NCBI GenBank assembly: GCA_910578865.1
Contig: CAJTRM010000034.1
Coordinates: 1-27,656 of the forward strand
DNA: 27,656 bases
From: an uncultured Dorea sp.
GTDB lineage: Bacteria; Bacillota_A; Clostridia; Lachnospirales; Lachnospiraceae
Direction of reading: 5' to 3'
Within the stretch, counting starts at the first letter, position 1. Each line of letters opens with the position of its first letter. The notes beneath the pieces were generated by a model that searched no databases, was not told where the DNA came from, and saw nothing but the letters and a program-made list of their open reading frames with translations. Below are positions 1 through 8,637 of this stretch, piece by piece. Made by a program: the position numbers and the translations under genes.

Positions 1-247
1 CAGAATCGCAAATCTGTGGTGCGAAACCGTGTGTCCCCTTGTACACTGAGGGTAATCACTTATAAGAAATAGACTGTCAGATCCAAATTCCGTTTTCAAG
101 TTGAAATGTAACGAGAAAAATATCGAATAAAGCTGGCTGGTTTCATTAACGACAAAATTTAATAACGCCGGCGGTTCGATATACTGCCTGATAGCTGGTT
201 GTCTTAAATGATTCATTTAAACTGCAAGTATAATATAGATACACACA
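1..247. other. Upstream stretch without a recognisable gene
   Basis: I see no open frame with a plausible ribosome site here and do not recognise the DNA. It is AT-rich and may be the worn end of a mobile element or the 3' flank of a gene outside the window. Its only clear neighbour is the long hairpin that begins at its right edge. Confidence 0.4.
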
Positions 248-290
248 AATCAACTGTCATTCGAGAAAAAATCTCAAATGACAGTTGATT
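248..290. terminator. Long hairpin, terminator-like, abutting the ATPase-gene promoter
   Basis: Arms 248-266 and 272-290 are 19 bp each with one mismatch (C at 262 against A at 276) and a loop of five A. A run of T follows the right arm and A residues precede the left arm, so on the plus strand it has the form of an intrinsic terminator for a gene left of the window. Because the right arm overlaps the candidate -35 of the next gene, it could also act as an operator. The inverted repeat is seen directly; the function is inferred. Confidence 0.6.
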
Positions 291-312
291 TTTTAGAAAT
301 TTTACATATAAT
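285..312 (+). promoter_or_regulatory. Candidate promoter for the ATPase/RloB pair
   Basis: TTGATT at 285-290 and TATAAT at 307-312 are 16 bp apart. The ribosome site AGGAGG lies at 319-324, so transcription from this -10 would begin almost at the ribosome site. That would be an unusually short leader and lowers confidence. The -35 lies inside the right arm of the preceding hairpin. Confidence 0.4.
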
Positions 313-333
313 AGAATCAGGAGGTAATGCGTT

Positions 334-1596
334 ATGTTGATACAATTTCGTTTCAAAAATTTTAAATCTTTTAGAGATGATACCATTTTAGACCTTTCAG
401 CCACTAAAATTACGGAACATTCTGACAGGGTTATTTCTGCCGGGTATGAAAAACTGTTGCCTACAGCAGCTATTTTTGGTGCAAATGCGAGTGGCAAATC
501 AAATGTGATAGAAGCTTTCCGTTATATGATGACTTATGTAATGGAGTCCTTTTCATATGGTGGTGATCCGGATGACAAAAAAACAAAAAGTAAAAAATTT
601 AAATATACACCTTTTTTGTTTGATAGCAGCAGTAGAGACGCTGAGTCCTCTTTCGAGGTTTACTTTATGGATACGGAAGAGCGTGGATATAAATCATACA
701 ACTACGGATTTACACTGAATCAAGATGGTGTTATTGAAGAATGGCTAAATTCAAAAGCCAAAACCGCCCGGGAGTATAAACAAGTTTTTTACCGCAACGG
801 AGATGAACTGGATTTGTCAGGAATTCCGGCTAAGAGCCAGGAACTTATCCGCATTTCTTTGAATAAGGAAGCTCTTATTGTTTCTTTGGGTGCAAAACTG
901 AAAGTTATGAATTTGAAATCCATTCGAGATTGGTTTTATAATACGAATTTTACCAATTTCGGAAATCCTTATGAGAACGTTTTTCTTTCTTCTCTCATCC
1001 CGGATGGTTTTGCAGAAGATAAATCCGTTCAAGATAAAGTTGTCGCTTATTTTTCATCCTTTGATTCTTCCATTATAGGATTTCGTGCTGAGGTTATGAA
1101 AGGAGAAGATGAAGAACACAGGCATGTTAAAATAGACGCAATTCATCATATGGTTAACGGTGGAACAGTCTCTATACCATTGGAGGAAGAATCCGACGGT
1201 ACCTTGAAAATGTTTGCGCTTTACCCTGCGTTACAGGACACTTTGGAAAATGGTGGAGTGCTTTTTGTTGATGAATTGAATGCGAGATTGCATCCCCTGT
1301 TGGTCAGAAGCTTTTTGATTACTTTTTTGAATCCGGAGATCAACTCGAAACATGCCCAATTAGTATTTACAACCCATGATTCCTGGCAGCTTTCTAATAA
1401 TCTTCTCCGAAGAGATGAAATTTGGTTTACTGAAAAAGATGGTAGTGGTGTTTCTGCACTTTACTCGCTAGCGGATTTTGTGGATCAGGATGGTATCAAA
1501 ATTCGTAAAGACGAAAGCTATGAGAAAAACTATCTGCTTGGAAAATATGGTGCGATTCCTACATTGAAATATTTTGACATGTTCAGGGAGGAATAA
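334..1596 (+). CDS. AAA_15/RloA-like ATPase, putative anti-phage ATPase
   Basis: This 420-residue ABC/SMC-type ATPase belongs to the OLD/RloA/AbiLi-like group of defence ATPases. The N-terminus has the family form: a short beta segment and an 'FKSF' turn, then the Walker A motif GANASGKS at residues 49-56. The Walker B core is LFVDELNARLH at 310-320 with D313-E314, and the H-switch TTHD is at 346-349. The long middle part is the usual insertion between the nucleotide-binding lobes. The start is fixed by AGGAGG ten bases upstream. The RloB gene follows after two bases, so the two are almost surely co-translated. Such ATPases typically hold and control a partner Toprim-like nuclease. The phage trigger cannot be read from sequence. 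Confidence 0.85.
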   Translation: MLIQFRFKNFKSFRDDTILDLSATKITEHSDRVISAGYEKLLPTAAIFGANASGKSNVIEAFRYMMTYVMESFSYGGDPDDKKTKSKKFKYTPFLFDSSSRDAESSFEVYFMDTEERGYKSYNYGFTLNQDGVIEEWLNSKAKTAREYKQVFYRNGDELDLSGIPAKSQELIRISLNKEALIVSLGAKLKVMNLKSIRDWFYNTNFTNFGNPYENVFLSSLIPDGFAEDKSVQDKVVAYFSSFDSSIIGFRAEVMKGEDEEHRHVKIDAIHHMVNGGTVSIPLEEESDGTLKMFALYPALQDTLENGGVLFVDELNARLHPLLVRSFLITFLNPEINSKHAQLVFTTHDSWQLSNNLLRRDEIWFTEKDGSGVSALYSLADFVDQDGIKIRKDESYEKNYLLGKYGAIPTLKYFDMFREE

Positions 1597-1598
1597 GT

Positions 1599-2252
1599 AT
1601 GGCAAAAGCAGATAGAAAAGGAAAACGTAAAAGGAGAGAAAAGTTTCGGACAAGGATTCCGGATTTAGGATATTATTTTATAGTAACCGATACAAGGGAA
1701 ACTGAAGAGAATTATATGTATGGCCTCCGGGACTCTCTCCCTAAAGATTTGCAAGGACGTATTGTAATTAAAGTTTCTAAAGCTAAAACAGATGAACTTG
1801 TTACTGCGTGTAAAGAGCAAGCTGCTATGGAACCTCAATATGGAGAACCTTGGATTGTTTTTGATCGTGATCGGGTTGTTCATTTTGATCAGATTATAGA
1901 AATCGCCAAACAGAAAGGGGTTAATGTAGGCTGGTCGAATCCTTGTATTGAGATTTGGTTTGATACTTATTTTGGAAGAATGCACGGCTATCAGGATTCC
2001 GTTACATGTTGTCGCGAATTTGCTAATACTTTTGAAAAGAAAACCGGACAGGAATATAAAAAGTCCAGCAGCCAGATTTATACTATGCTGAATCGTTATG
2101 GCAATGAGATGGAAGCTGTCAAAATAGCAGAATCCCGTTTCACACAGTATTTGAGAGACGGAACGGACAAGCCATCAGAGATGTGCCCGTGTACAACGGT
2201 ACATAGGCTAGTGAAAGAAATTTGTAAAAAGACAGGAAAAATTAACCTGTAG
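1599..2252 (+). CDS. RloB-like protein, Toprim-type putative nuclease partner
   Basis: A 217-residue RloB-family protein. A basic N-terminal stretch (residues 1-20) is followed by the Toprim-like signatures: the acidic DTRETEENY segment at 31-39 after a hydrophobic strand, the DxD motif FDRD at 88-91, and SNPCIEIWF at 113-121, which is the family hallmark. Toprim folds use such Glu and DxD residues to bind metal for nucleic-acid cleavage. It follows the ATPase gene after two bases with its own GGAGG site. The pair matches the ATPase plus Toprim layout of RloA/RloB and AbiL-type systems and parallels AriA/AriB of PARIS. Nuclease activity is inferred from the family. Confidence 0.82.
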   Translation: MAKADRKGKRKRREKFRTRIPDLGYYFIVTDTRETEENYMYGLRDSLPKDLQGRIVIKVSKAKTDELVTACKEQAAMEPQYGEPWIVFDRDRVVHFDQIIEIAKQKGVNVGWSNPCIEIWFDTYFGRMHGYQDSVTCCREFANTFEKKTGQEYKKSSSQIYTMLNRYGNEMEAVKIAESRFTQYLRDGTDKPSEMCPCTTVHRLVKEICKKTGKINL

Positions 2253-2363
2253 TGAAAGAAGGATAGATATGGCGTAACCGCCAAGTGGAGGAACATACAT
2301 CATGATATGGAACAAAATTAAGCGGTGGTAAAAAATAATTCCTACTACTTAACTTACATTCAA

Positions 2364-2409
2364 TTGTTTTTTGGATTCCAATCAGCTATACTATCTATAG
2401 GATCGATCC
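2364..2409 (+). promoter_or_regulatory. Promoter and possible operator of the XRE regulator
   Basis: TTGTTT at 2364-2369 and TATACT at 2387-2392 are separated by 17 bp. A perfect 10-bp palindrome, GGATCGATCC at 2400-2409, lies at the expected transcription start. It could be an operator for the regulator encoded just downstream. The promoter match is good; the operator role is a guess. Confidence 0.5.
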
Positions 2410-2435
2410 AGAAATCGTGAAGGAGACAGTGAAAC

Positions 2436-3479
2436 ATGGCAATCGGAGACGTCATCAAAAAATATAGAAAAAATAAAGGAATGACACAGGAGGAAATGGC
2501 GACTTGTCTCGGCATAACTACCCCTGCTGTCAACAAATGGGAAAGGGGTAACACACTGCCGGATATCACGTTGCTTGCGCCGATTGCGCGGCTGCTTGGT
2601 ATTACCACAGACGAGCTTTTGGCCTTTAAGGATGAGTTGACAGATGAAGAAATTAACCAGTATCTGTCAAATGTTCAAAAAGACTTGGAGAATAAGAGCT
2701 TCCATGAAGTGTTTCATTCTGTAAAAGAGAAAATTGAAGAATATCCAAATTGTGAAGGGCTAATTTGGCAGGCAGCAGTCATCCTTGATGCGAACCGGAT
2801 CGCAACAGAACTTCCGGATAAAGAGAATTACGATAATACGATATTCGGATGGTTCGAGAGGTGTTTGCGCTCAAAGAACGAACAGATTCGTAACCAGGCG
2901 GCGGATTCACTGTTCCATGCGTATTTTCGGAAAGAGGATTATGAAAAGGCAAATCAATATCTGGATTATTTCTCTCTGGAGAACCCTGAACGCAAACGCA
3001 AGAAAGCGCTTGTGAACAGTAAAACAGGAAAACGGGAGGAAGCCTATCGTGCATATGAAGAATTGATTTTTACCGGGTATCAGCACATTCAAATGACATT
3101 AAATGATTTGCGTATTCTTTATATGGAAGATGGCAATCATGAAATGGCAAAAAAGCTTGTTGAGGTTTCTTCTGCTGCTGCGTCCACGTTTGAAATGGGC
3201 AAGTATAATGAGGTTTGCTTCGGATTGGAAGTTGCCGCATGGGAAAAGGATACCGCATGGACAGCGCAGCTTATGCAGGATATTTTGGATGGTATTGAGA
3301 CAATTGGTGATTTTGCGAAATCCAGACTTTATCAACATATGGAACTAAAAACTGTCAGCTCTGAATTTTCAGCCGGCTTCAAACAAAAACTTTTGGAATC
3401 CTTCAGGGATGAATCGTTTCATTATATGCAGGGAAACGCATACTGGGAAAAACTGAAAAACGGCGTTTATAGTAGTTAA
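2436..3479 (+). CDS. XRE-family regulator with C-terminal helical repeats
   Basis: This 347-residue protein has an N-terminal Cro/CI helix-turn-helix at residues 1-62 (QEEMATCLGITTPAVNKWERG is the recognition region, followed by LPDITLLAPIARLLGITTDELL). The remainder is a long all-helical, TPR-like region that in such proteins senses a ligand or a partner. The start is supported by AAGGAGA about ten bases upstream. It has its own promoter, separate from the ATPase/RloB pair. Target genes are unknown. It could control itself through the palindrome upstream or the neighbouring accessory genes. Standalone regulators of this form are common in Clostridia. Confidence 0.8.
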   Translation: MAIGDVIKKYRKNKGMTQEEMATCLGITTPAVNKWERGNTLPDITLLAPIARLLGITTDELLAFKDELTDEEINQYLSNVQKDLENKSFHEVFHSVKEKIEEYPNCEGLIWQAAVILDANRIATELPDKENYDNTIFGWFERCLRSKNEQIRNQAADSLFHAYFRKEDYEKANQYLDYFSLENPERKRKKALVNSKTGKREEAYRAYEELIFTGYQHIQMTLNDLRILYMEDGNHEMAKKLVEVSSAAASTFEMGKYNEVCFGLEVAAWEKDTAWTAQLMQDILDGIETIGDFAKSRLYQHMELKTVSSEFSAGFKQKLLESFRDESFHYMQGNAYWEKLKNGVYSS

Positions 3480-3554
3480 ACCAGACCGTTGTTTACGTTG
3501 TAAGTGCACTTGTTCATTAAAAATCCGGATTTGAAGGGGGAGAATTATAACATT

Positions 3555-3855
3555 ATGAAGGTAATAGATTTGACACATACGATTCGGGAAAAAATGCCGG
3601 TGTATCCCGGAACCGATACACCTAAATTTATTCCGGCGAATAGCTATGAAAAAGATGGATTCAAAGAAACAATGCTTCAAATGTACACTCATACAGGTAC
3701 ACATATGGACCCACCGGCCCATTTGTTCGCAGGCGGGACAACACTTGACCGGTTCCCTGCAAGTCAGTTTATCGGTGTTCTGGTTTAGCTGTTTCCCTTT
3801 GAAGCTTGAGGATTGTGATGGTTCCCCAATTCGTGCAGTTGCATGGTTTGATTAA
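3555..3855 (+). pseudogene. Cyclase-family (kynurenine formamidase-like) gene, internally deleted
   Basis: The first 78 codons (3555-3788) match the N-terminus of a cyclase/formamidase: MKVIDLTHTI at the start, then THTGTHMDPPAHLF carrying the metal-binding HxGTHxDxPxH motif. The frame then stops. The C-terminal signature of the same family (FPLKLEDCDGSPIRAVAWFD, then stop) resumes at once in the +1 frame at about 3792-3855. A normal family member is about 210 residues, so roughly 110 codons of the centre have been removed and the two ends joined out of frame. The product cannot be an active enzyme. The ribosome site is weak and rather far from the start. Confidence 0.75.
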
Positions 3856-3997
3856 AATTGTTCCGGTTTTAAAAGGCGATACGATAGCTTTAGAATCTGA
3901 ATCTCATTGCTCATTAGGAATGTGGTATGCAGATGAAGCAATCAACAGGGACAGGCAAAGAAAGGGTTTGCAGGAAAACCAGGAAAGGAAGCAGCAT

Positions 3998-4669
3998 ATG
4001 TACCGAATCTTAATCATAGAAGATGACTTCGCCCTTGCCGGGGCTATGAAAAAGCAGATTGAGTCCTGGGGGAATGAAGTTCTCTGCGTAAAGGACTTTC
4101 AGAATGTCATTGCCGCATTTACGCAGTACGACCCTCATTTGGTGCTGGTAGATATCATGCTGCCGTTTTTCAACGGCTATCATTGGTGCACACAGATCCG
4201 CAGGATTTCTGAGGTGCCCGTGGTATTCATCAGTTCTGCCTCCGATAATATGAATATCATTATGGCAATGAATATGGGGGGAGATGATTTCATTGCAAAG
4301 CCTATTGACTTAGGCGTGATGACATCGAAAATACAGGCGATCCTGCGCCGTGCCTATGATATGGGCACCAGGATTCCTGTGCTGGAACATAAGGGCGCTG
4401 TCCTGAATCTGAACGATACAACCCTCGTTTACAGCGAAGAGCGGGTGGAGCTGACAAAGAATGAGTTCCGTATCCTTCAGACTCTTCTTGAGAGCAAGGG
4501 CAAGATCGTAAGCCGAGATACGCTTATGACAAAGCTCTGGCAGGCAGATTCTTATGTGGAGGAAAATACATTGACGGTCAATGTGAACCGGCTCAGAAAA
4601 AAGCTTGAAAATGCCGGATTGTCTGATTTTATCACGACAAAGGTCGGCAACGGCTATATCATAGAGTGA
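3998..4669 (+). CDS. OmpR/BceR-type response regulator
   Basis: A 223-residue two-domain regulator. The receiver domain (1-120) has acidic E8/D9/D10, phospho-acceptor D52 (VDIMLP), the SSA switch at 79-81 and K101. The C-terminal winged helix (about 130-223) has the OmpR signature ELTKNEFRIL and the YVEENTLTVNVNRLRKKL region. I chose the ATG at 3998 because a purine-rich AGGAAAGGA lies just upstream. The frame is open further upstream, but that part resembles no receiver domain. It is the first gene of a Bce-like set (regulator, kinase, ATPase, permease) that senses and resists peptide antibiotics. The kinase follows after 10 bases. Its likely target is the repeat-bearing promoter at 5705-5770. 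Confidence 0.9.
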   Translation: MYRILIIEDDFALAGAMKKQIESWGNEVLCVKDFQNVIAAFTQYDPHLVLVDIMLPFFNGYHWCTQIRRISEVPVVFISSASDNMNIIMAMNMGGDDFIAKPIDLGVMTSKIQAILRRAYDMGTRIPVLEHKGAVLNLNDTTLVYSEERVELTKNEFRILQTLLESKGKIVSRDTLMTKLWQADSYVEENTLTVNVNRLRKKLENAGLSDFITTKVGNGYIIE

Positions 4670-4679
4670 GGGAAGTGTT

Positions 4680-5687
4680 ATGGATCAAAAGAAATGGTAT
4701 CAGATTCTCGTCCGCTATGTGCGGCAGAACTTGTCTGTGGTGCTGGTATTCTTTGTCTTTATCGGGATATTCAGTATGATGTTCCGGCTGTATGACCTGG
4801 AGATGGAAGCTCTGTGGTATGCTTCTGCGCTTTGTTTTTTGTCCGCCATAGTCGTAGGTTCCGTTCGCTTTTTCTTTTGTGTGAGAGAGCACCGTGAGAG
4901 AATGCTGATTCTTAAAAACATTCACCTGCTTACCGATGAGCTGCCTGAACCAAAAACATTGGCCGAGGGAGATCTGCAGGAAATGCTCCGGGAACTGAAG
5001 CACATTTCGGAGGTAAGCGAAACAGGAAGAGAAAACGATCAAAGAGAGAGTATGGATTATTATACAACCTGGGTGCATCAGATTAAAACGCCCATATCCA
5101 CAATGAAGATGCTGCTGGACAGCGAGGATACCGACCAAAACCGGGAATTGCTTGCAGAGCTGTTCCGCGTTGAGCAATATGTAGAAATGGTTTTGAGTTA
5201 TCTCCGCCTTGGGAGTAAAACATCGGATTATGTGTTTCGGGAATATGAGCTTGATGTGATCATCCGGCAGGCAATTCATAAGTATGCGCCTCAGTTTGTC
5301 CGGCGCAGGATTGGTCTGCATTACAGTCCCGCAGATGTCAAAGTGCTGACGGATGCGAAATGGCTTTTATTTATTATAGAGCAGGTTTTATCCAACAGCA
5401 TTAAATACACGTTTCAAGGCTCTGTCACTATAAAGATGACACCGGATATGGTTTTAAAGATTGCGGATACGGGGATCGGAATTGCCCCGGAGGATATTCC
5501 GAGAATATTTGAAAAGGGCTTTACCGGGTATAACGGGCGTTCGGAAAAGAAATCAACAGGGCTGGGCCTGTATTTATGCAAAATGGCCGCAGACAGGCTG
5601 TCACATAAAATCAGCGCTCAGTCCGTGCCCGGAAAGGGTACGGTAATTTTCATCGACCTGCATACCGATCAGTTACCGATAGAATAG
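4680..5687 (+). CDS. BceS-like intramembrane-sensing histidine kinase
   Basis: This 335-residue kinase has two N-terminal membrane helices (about 18-37 and 44-66) joined by a very short outer loop, so it has no extracellular sensor domain. That is the hallmark of kinases that read the state of a partner BceAB-type transporter. The phospho-acceptor H133 sits in WVHQIKTPIS. The N box is EQVLSNSIKYTF, the G1 box is IADTGIGIAPEDIPRIFEKGFTG, and the G2 box is STGLGLYLCK. It lies 10 bases after the regulator and is surely co-transcribed. About 115 bp with a new promoter separate it from the transporter genes. Confidence 0.9.
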   Translation: MDQKKWYQILVRYVRQNLSVVLVFFVFIGIFSMMFRLYDLEMEALWYASALCFLSAIVVGSVRFFFCVREHRERMLILKNIHLLTDELPEPKTLAEGDLQEMLRELKHISEVSETGRENDQRESMDYYTTWVHQIKTPISTMKMLLDSEDTDQNRELLAELFRVEQYVEMVLSYLRLGSKTSDYVFREYELDVIIRQAIHKYAPQFVRRRIGLHYSPADVKVLTDAKWLLFIIEQVLSNSIKYTFQGSVTIKMTPDMVLKIADTGIGIAPEDIPRIFEKGFTGYNGRSEKKSTGLGLYLCKMAADRLSHKISAQSVPGKGTVIFIDLHTDQLPIE

Positions 5688-5704
5688 CAGGCATCTTACA
5701 AAAT

Positions 5705-5770
5705 TGTCACTCCTCACAGCTGAAATGTCACCTCATTCGATTTCGGGCCTTTCACCTCTTTTGCTATAAT
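5705..5770 (+). promoter_or_regulatory. Regulated promoter of the Bce-like transporter genes
   Basis: A good -10, TATAAT, lies at 5765-5770, but the -35 region (TTTCGG, 5741-5746) is weak. Two TGTCAC direct repeats occur at 5705-5710 and 5726-5731, exactly 21 bp or two helical turns apart, and a related TTTCACC is at 5750-5756. Weak -35 boxes with upstream repeats on one face of the helix are typical of activation by OmpR-family regulators, here presumably the regulator at 3998. The repeats are seen; binding is inferred. Confidence 0.55.
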
Positions 5771-5802
5771 GATGGCACAAAGAAAGTAAGGAGGTCACTG
5801 GT

Positions 5803-6570
5803 ATGGCGATTTTAGAGGCAAGAAGCCTTCAAAAGATTTATACAACACGATTTGGCGGCAATCAGGTACAGGCACTGTCAAATGTAAGCTTTTCGGTTGA
5901 ACGGGGGGAATATGTAGCGATCATGGGAGAATCCGGCTCCGGCAAGACAACACTGCTCAATATCCTTGCGGCGCTTGATAAGCCCACAAAAGGCGAGGTC
6001 CTGCTGGACGGCAGCAGTCTATCGGACGTCAGTGAAAAGAAAATCTCAGCTTTCCGCAGAGAAAATCTGGGCTTTGTCTTTCAGGATTTTAATCTGTTAG
6101 ATACTTTCAGCCTCCAGGATAATATTTTTCTCCCGCTTGTTCTGGCGGGCAAAGGGTATCCTGAGATGAACGGGCGCCTTGTGCCGATTGCAAAAAAGCT
6201 GGGTATCGCAGAGCTTTTATCAAAATATCCTTATGAAGTTTCCGGCGGGCAGAAGCAGCGGGCGGCTGTGGCGCGGGCGTTGATCACCAATCCGAAGCTG
6301 GTGCTTGCCGATGAGCCGACGGGGGCGCTGGATTCCCGTTCTACGGACGGGCTTCTTCGTATCTTTAACGAGATTAACAAGGAAGGTCAGACAATCCTTA
6401 TGGTAACGCATTCAACAAAGGCGGCAAGCCACGCGGGCAGGGTGATGTTTATTAAAGACGGCGAGGTGTTTCATCAGATTTACCGCGGCGGCAGTACGAA
6501 TGAGCAAATGTATCAGAAGATTGCCGATACTCTGACTTTGCTGGCGACAGGCGGTGATCAGTATGAGTAA
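5803..6570 (+). CDS. BceA-like ABC transporter ATPase
   Basis: A 255-residue ATPase of the MacB/LolD/BceA class. It has Walker A GESGSGKT at about 42-49, the Q-loop VFQDFNLLDTFS, signature VSGGQKQRAAVARAL near 145-160, Walker B LVLADEPTGALD near 166-177 and the H-loop VTHS. A strong AAGGAGG ribosome site precedes the ATG. It powers the permease encoded next, whose start overlaps its stop by eight bases, so the two subunits are translationally coupled. In the known family the complex removes peptide antibiotics from lipid II-cycle targets and signals flux to the kinase. Confidence 0.92.
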   Translation: MAILEARSLQKIYTTRFGGNQVQALSNVSFSVERGEYVAIMGESGSGKTTLLNILAALDKPTKGEVLLDGSSLSDVSEKKISAFRRENLGFVFQDFNLLDTFSLQDNIFLPLVLAGKGYPEMNGRLVPIAKKLGIAELLSKYPYEVSGGQKQRAAVARALITNPKLVLADEPTGALDSRSTDGLLRIFNEINKEGQTILMVTHSTKAASHAGRVMFIKDGEVFHQIYRGGSTNEQMYQKIADTLTLLATGGDQYE

Positions 6571-8548
6571 CAGATTTTTTCCGAAGCTTGCCGCAAGCAA
6601 TATCAAAAAGAACAGTAAAACTTATATTCCATATATTTTAAGCTGTATGATGACAGTAGCAGTATTTTATATCGTCCGGTCATTGTCCCTTAATCCCGGT
6701 CTTGGAAAGATGCTGGGTGCAGATACAATGATCATGATGCTGACATTAGGAAGCATGATCGTCGCGGTATTTGCGGTTATTTTCCTGTTTTATACGAACA
6801 GCTTCCTGGTGAAACGCAGAAAAAAAGAATTTGCTGTTTTCAATATTCTCGGTATGGAAAAGTCACATCTTGCGAAAACAATGGCATGGGAAAATCTTTA
6901 TGTGACGCTGATCAGTATTGCTGCCGGTCTTGTGATCGGTATTGCACTGGATAAAGCAATGTTCTTGCTGATCGTTCAGGTGATGGGTGCTAGGCTGCCT
7001 CTCGGCTTTTTTGTGTCAGGTGAGGCAATCATAACAACGGTCATTTTATTTGGCGGTATTTTCCTGCTTATCTTTTTGAACTCGGTGAGGCAGATCCGGA
7101 CGGCGAATCCGATCGAGCTTCTCACCTCGCAAAAGGCAGGGGAGCGTGAGCCGAAGACAAAATGGGGGTTTACGGTTTTAGGCCTGATCAGCCTGGCCGC
7201 AGGCTACTATATGGGGCTGTCTAAGGAAGATCCCTTAACATCACTGTTTCATTTCTTTTTTGCTGTTTTGCTTGTTATCCTGGGTACTTATCTGCTCTTT
7301 ACGGCAGGGAGCATTGCTTTGTTGAAAATACTTCGCAAAAACAAGAGATATTATTATAAGACAAAGCATTTCACAAGTATATCGGGTATGATCTACCGTA
7401 TGAAGCAAAATGCTGTGGGGCTTGCCAATATCTGCATTTTATCGACGGTAGTTCTGGTAATGATTTCCTCCACTTCTTCGCTGATGCTGGGGCTGGAGGG
7501 CGCTGTACAAAAACGATATCCCAATGATTTCGTAATCTATTCAAGTGAAGCAGCAGAAGAAAAAGCATACGAGTCCTTTGATACGGTCCGCAGCCTTCAA
7601 AAGGAACAAGGATTAACCATTACGAAGGAGAGTATTTATCAATATCTTTTAATTCCGGCGCTGCTTGACGGAGCTACCTTTGCTGTTGGCAAAGAGGTAG
7701 ATGTTGGCTCTTACGGTGCCTTAAATTATCTGATATTTGTTCCGCTGTCGGATTACAACCGGGTAATGGGGACGGATAAGACGCTGGAAGAAGGAGAGGT
7801 TTTTGTTTCTTCCAGTCACTCACAGTTTGACTGCCCGGAGATGTCGATTCTGGGGCGGCGATATGAGGTGAAAGAAAAAATAGACGAATTTGTAGGCAAT
7901 GGTTATATCTCGGCAGTGGCGGTAGATACACAAGGCATTGTAGTCCCCGACGGCACAGAGCTTAACGAATTATTTAACCTGCAGAAAGAGGTGTTGGGGG
8001 ACAAGGCGGCAGTCATTCAGCATTACTACGGCTTTGATTCGGACGCCGGCGAGGAAGAGCAGCGCAGCTTTTACAGAACGCTGCTGAATGAATATGCGGC
8101 AGGTCGGTACAACGGCACGGTGGAATCAAGGGCCGATTCAAAACCTGAGTTTATAGGGATATACGGTGGGTTTTTCTTTATCGGGATTTTCTTGGGCATT
8201 CTGTTTATTATGGCCACTGTCCTCATTATATACTATAAGCAGATTTCAGAAGGATATGATGATAAAGAGCGTTTTGAGATTATGCAGAAGATCGGTATGA
8301 GCCGCCAGGAAGTGAAAGGTACGATTCATTCTCAGATATTGACGGTGTTCTTTCTTCCGCTGGCTGTGGCAGGTATTCACGTTGCCGTAGCGTTTCCGCT
8401 GGTTTCCGAGCTTCTTTCGCTTCTGAACCTGTCAGATGGACGTCTTCATCTGATCTGCACCGTTGTATGCTTTATGGTGTTTGCGGTGATGTATTCAATC
8501 ATTTATCTGCTGACTGCAAAGACCTATTATAAAATTGTCAGAAGATAG
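6563..8548 (+). CDS. BceB-like FtsX-family ABC permease
   Basis: A 661-residue permease. The membrane helices fit the ten-helix BceB plan: one near residues 20-40, three more in the first 240 residues, a block near 280-310, and three at the C-terminus. A large outside domain at about 310-525 lies before the final three helices; in this family it binds the peptide antibiotic or its target complex. I place the start at ATG 6563 (MSNRFFPKL), overlapping the ATPase stop. The frame is also open from a GTG nine bases earlier, with poorer support. The length is normal. The substrate is unknown. Confidence 0.9.
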   Translation: MSNRFFPKLAASNIKKNSKTYIPYILSCMMTVAVFYIVRSLSLNPGLGKMLGADTMIMMLTLGSMIVAVFAVIFLFYTNSFLVKRRKKEFAVFNILGMEKSHLAKTMAWENLYVTLISIAAGLVIGIALDKAMFLLIVQVMGARLPLGFFVSGEAIITTVILFGGIFLLIFLNSVRQIRTANPIELLTSQKAGEREPKTKWGFTVLGLISLAAGYYMGLSKEDPLTSLFHFFFAVLLVILGTYLLFTAGSIALLKILRKNKRYYYKTKHFTSISGMIYRMKQNAVGLANICILSTVVLVMISSTSSLMLGLEGAVQKRYPNDFVIYSSEAAEEKAYESFDTVRSLQKEQGLTITKESIYQYLLIPALLDGATFAVGKEVDVGSYGALNYLIFVPLSDYNRVMGTDKTLEEGEVFVSSSHSQFDCPEMSILGRRYEVKEKIDEFVGNGYISAVAVDTQGIVVPDGTELNELFNLQKEVLGDKAAVIQHYYGFDSDAGEEEQRSFYRTLLNEYAAGRYNGTVESRADSKPEFIGIYGGFFFIGIFLGILFIMATVLIIYYKQISEGYDDKERFEIMQKIGMSRQEVKGTIHSQILTVFFLPLAVAGIHVAVAFPLVSELLSLLNLSDGRLHLICTVVCFMVFAVMYSIIYLLTAKTYYKIVRR

Positions 8549-8637
8549 AGGGATAATCACCGGGAAAAAGGGTATACTTGCCTGTGTACGGTGCCGGCCA
8601 AAGCCGGAATCCGAATAAGGCGAAAGTGAGAGAGGCT

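Noticed and set aside
3806..3997. N-terminal extension of the response regulator
   Set aside because: It runs through the end of the cyclase pseudogene and resembles no receiver domain; the purine-rich site before 3998 decides the start.
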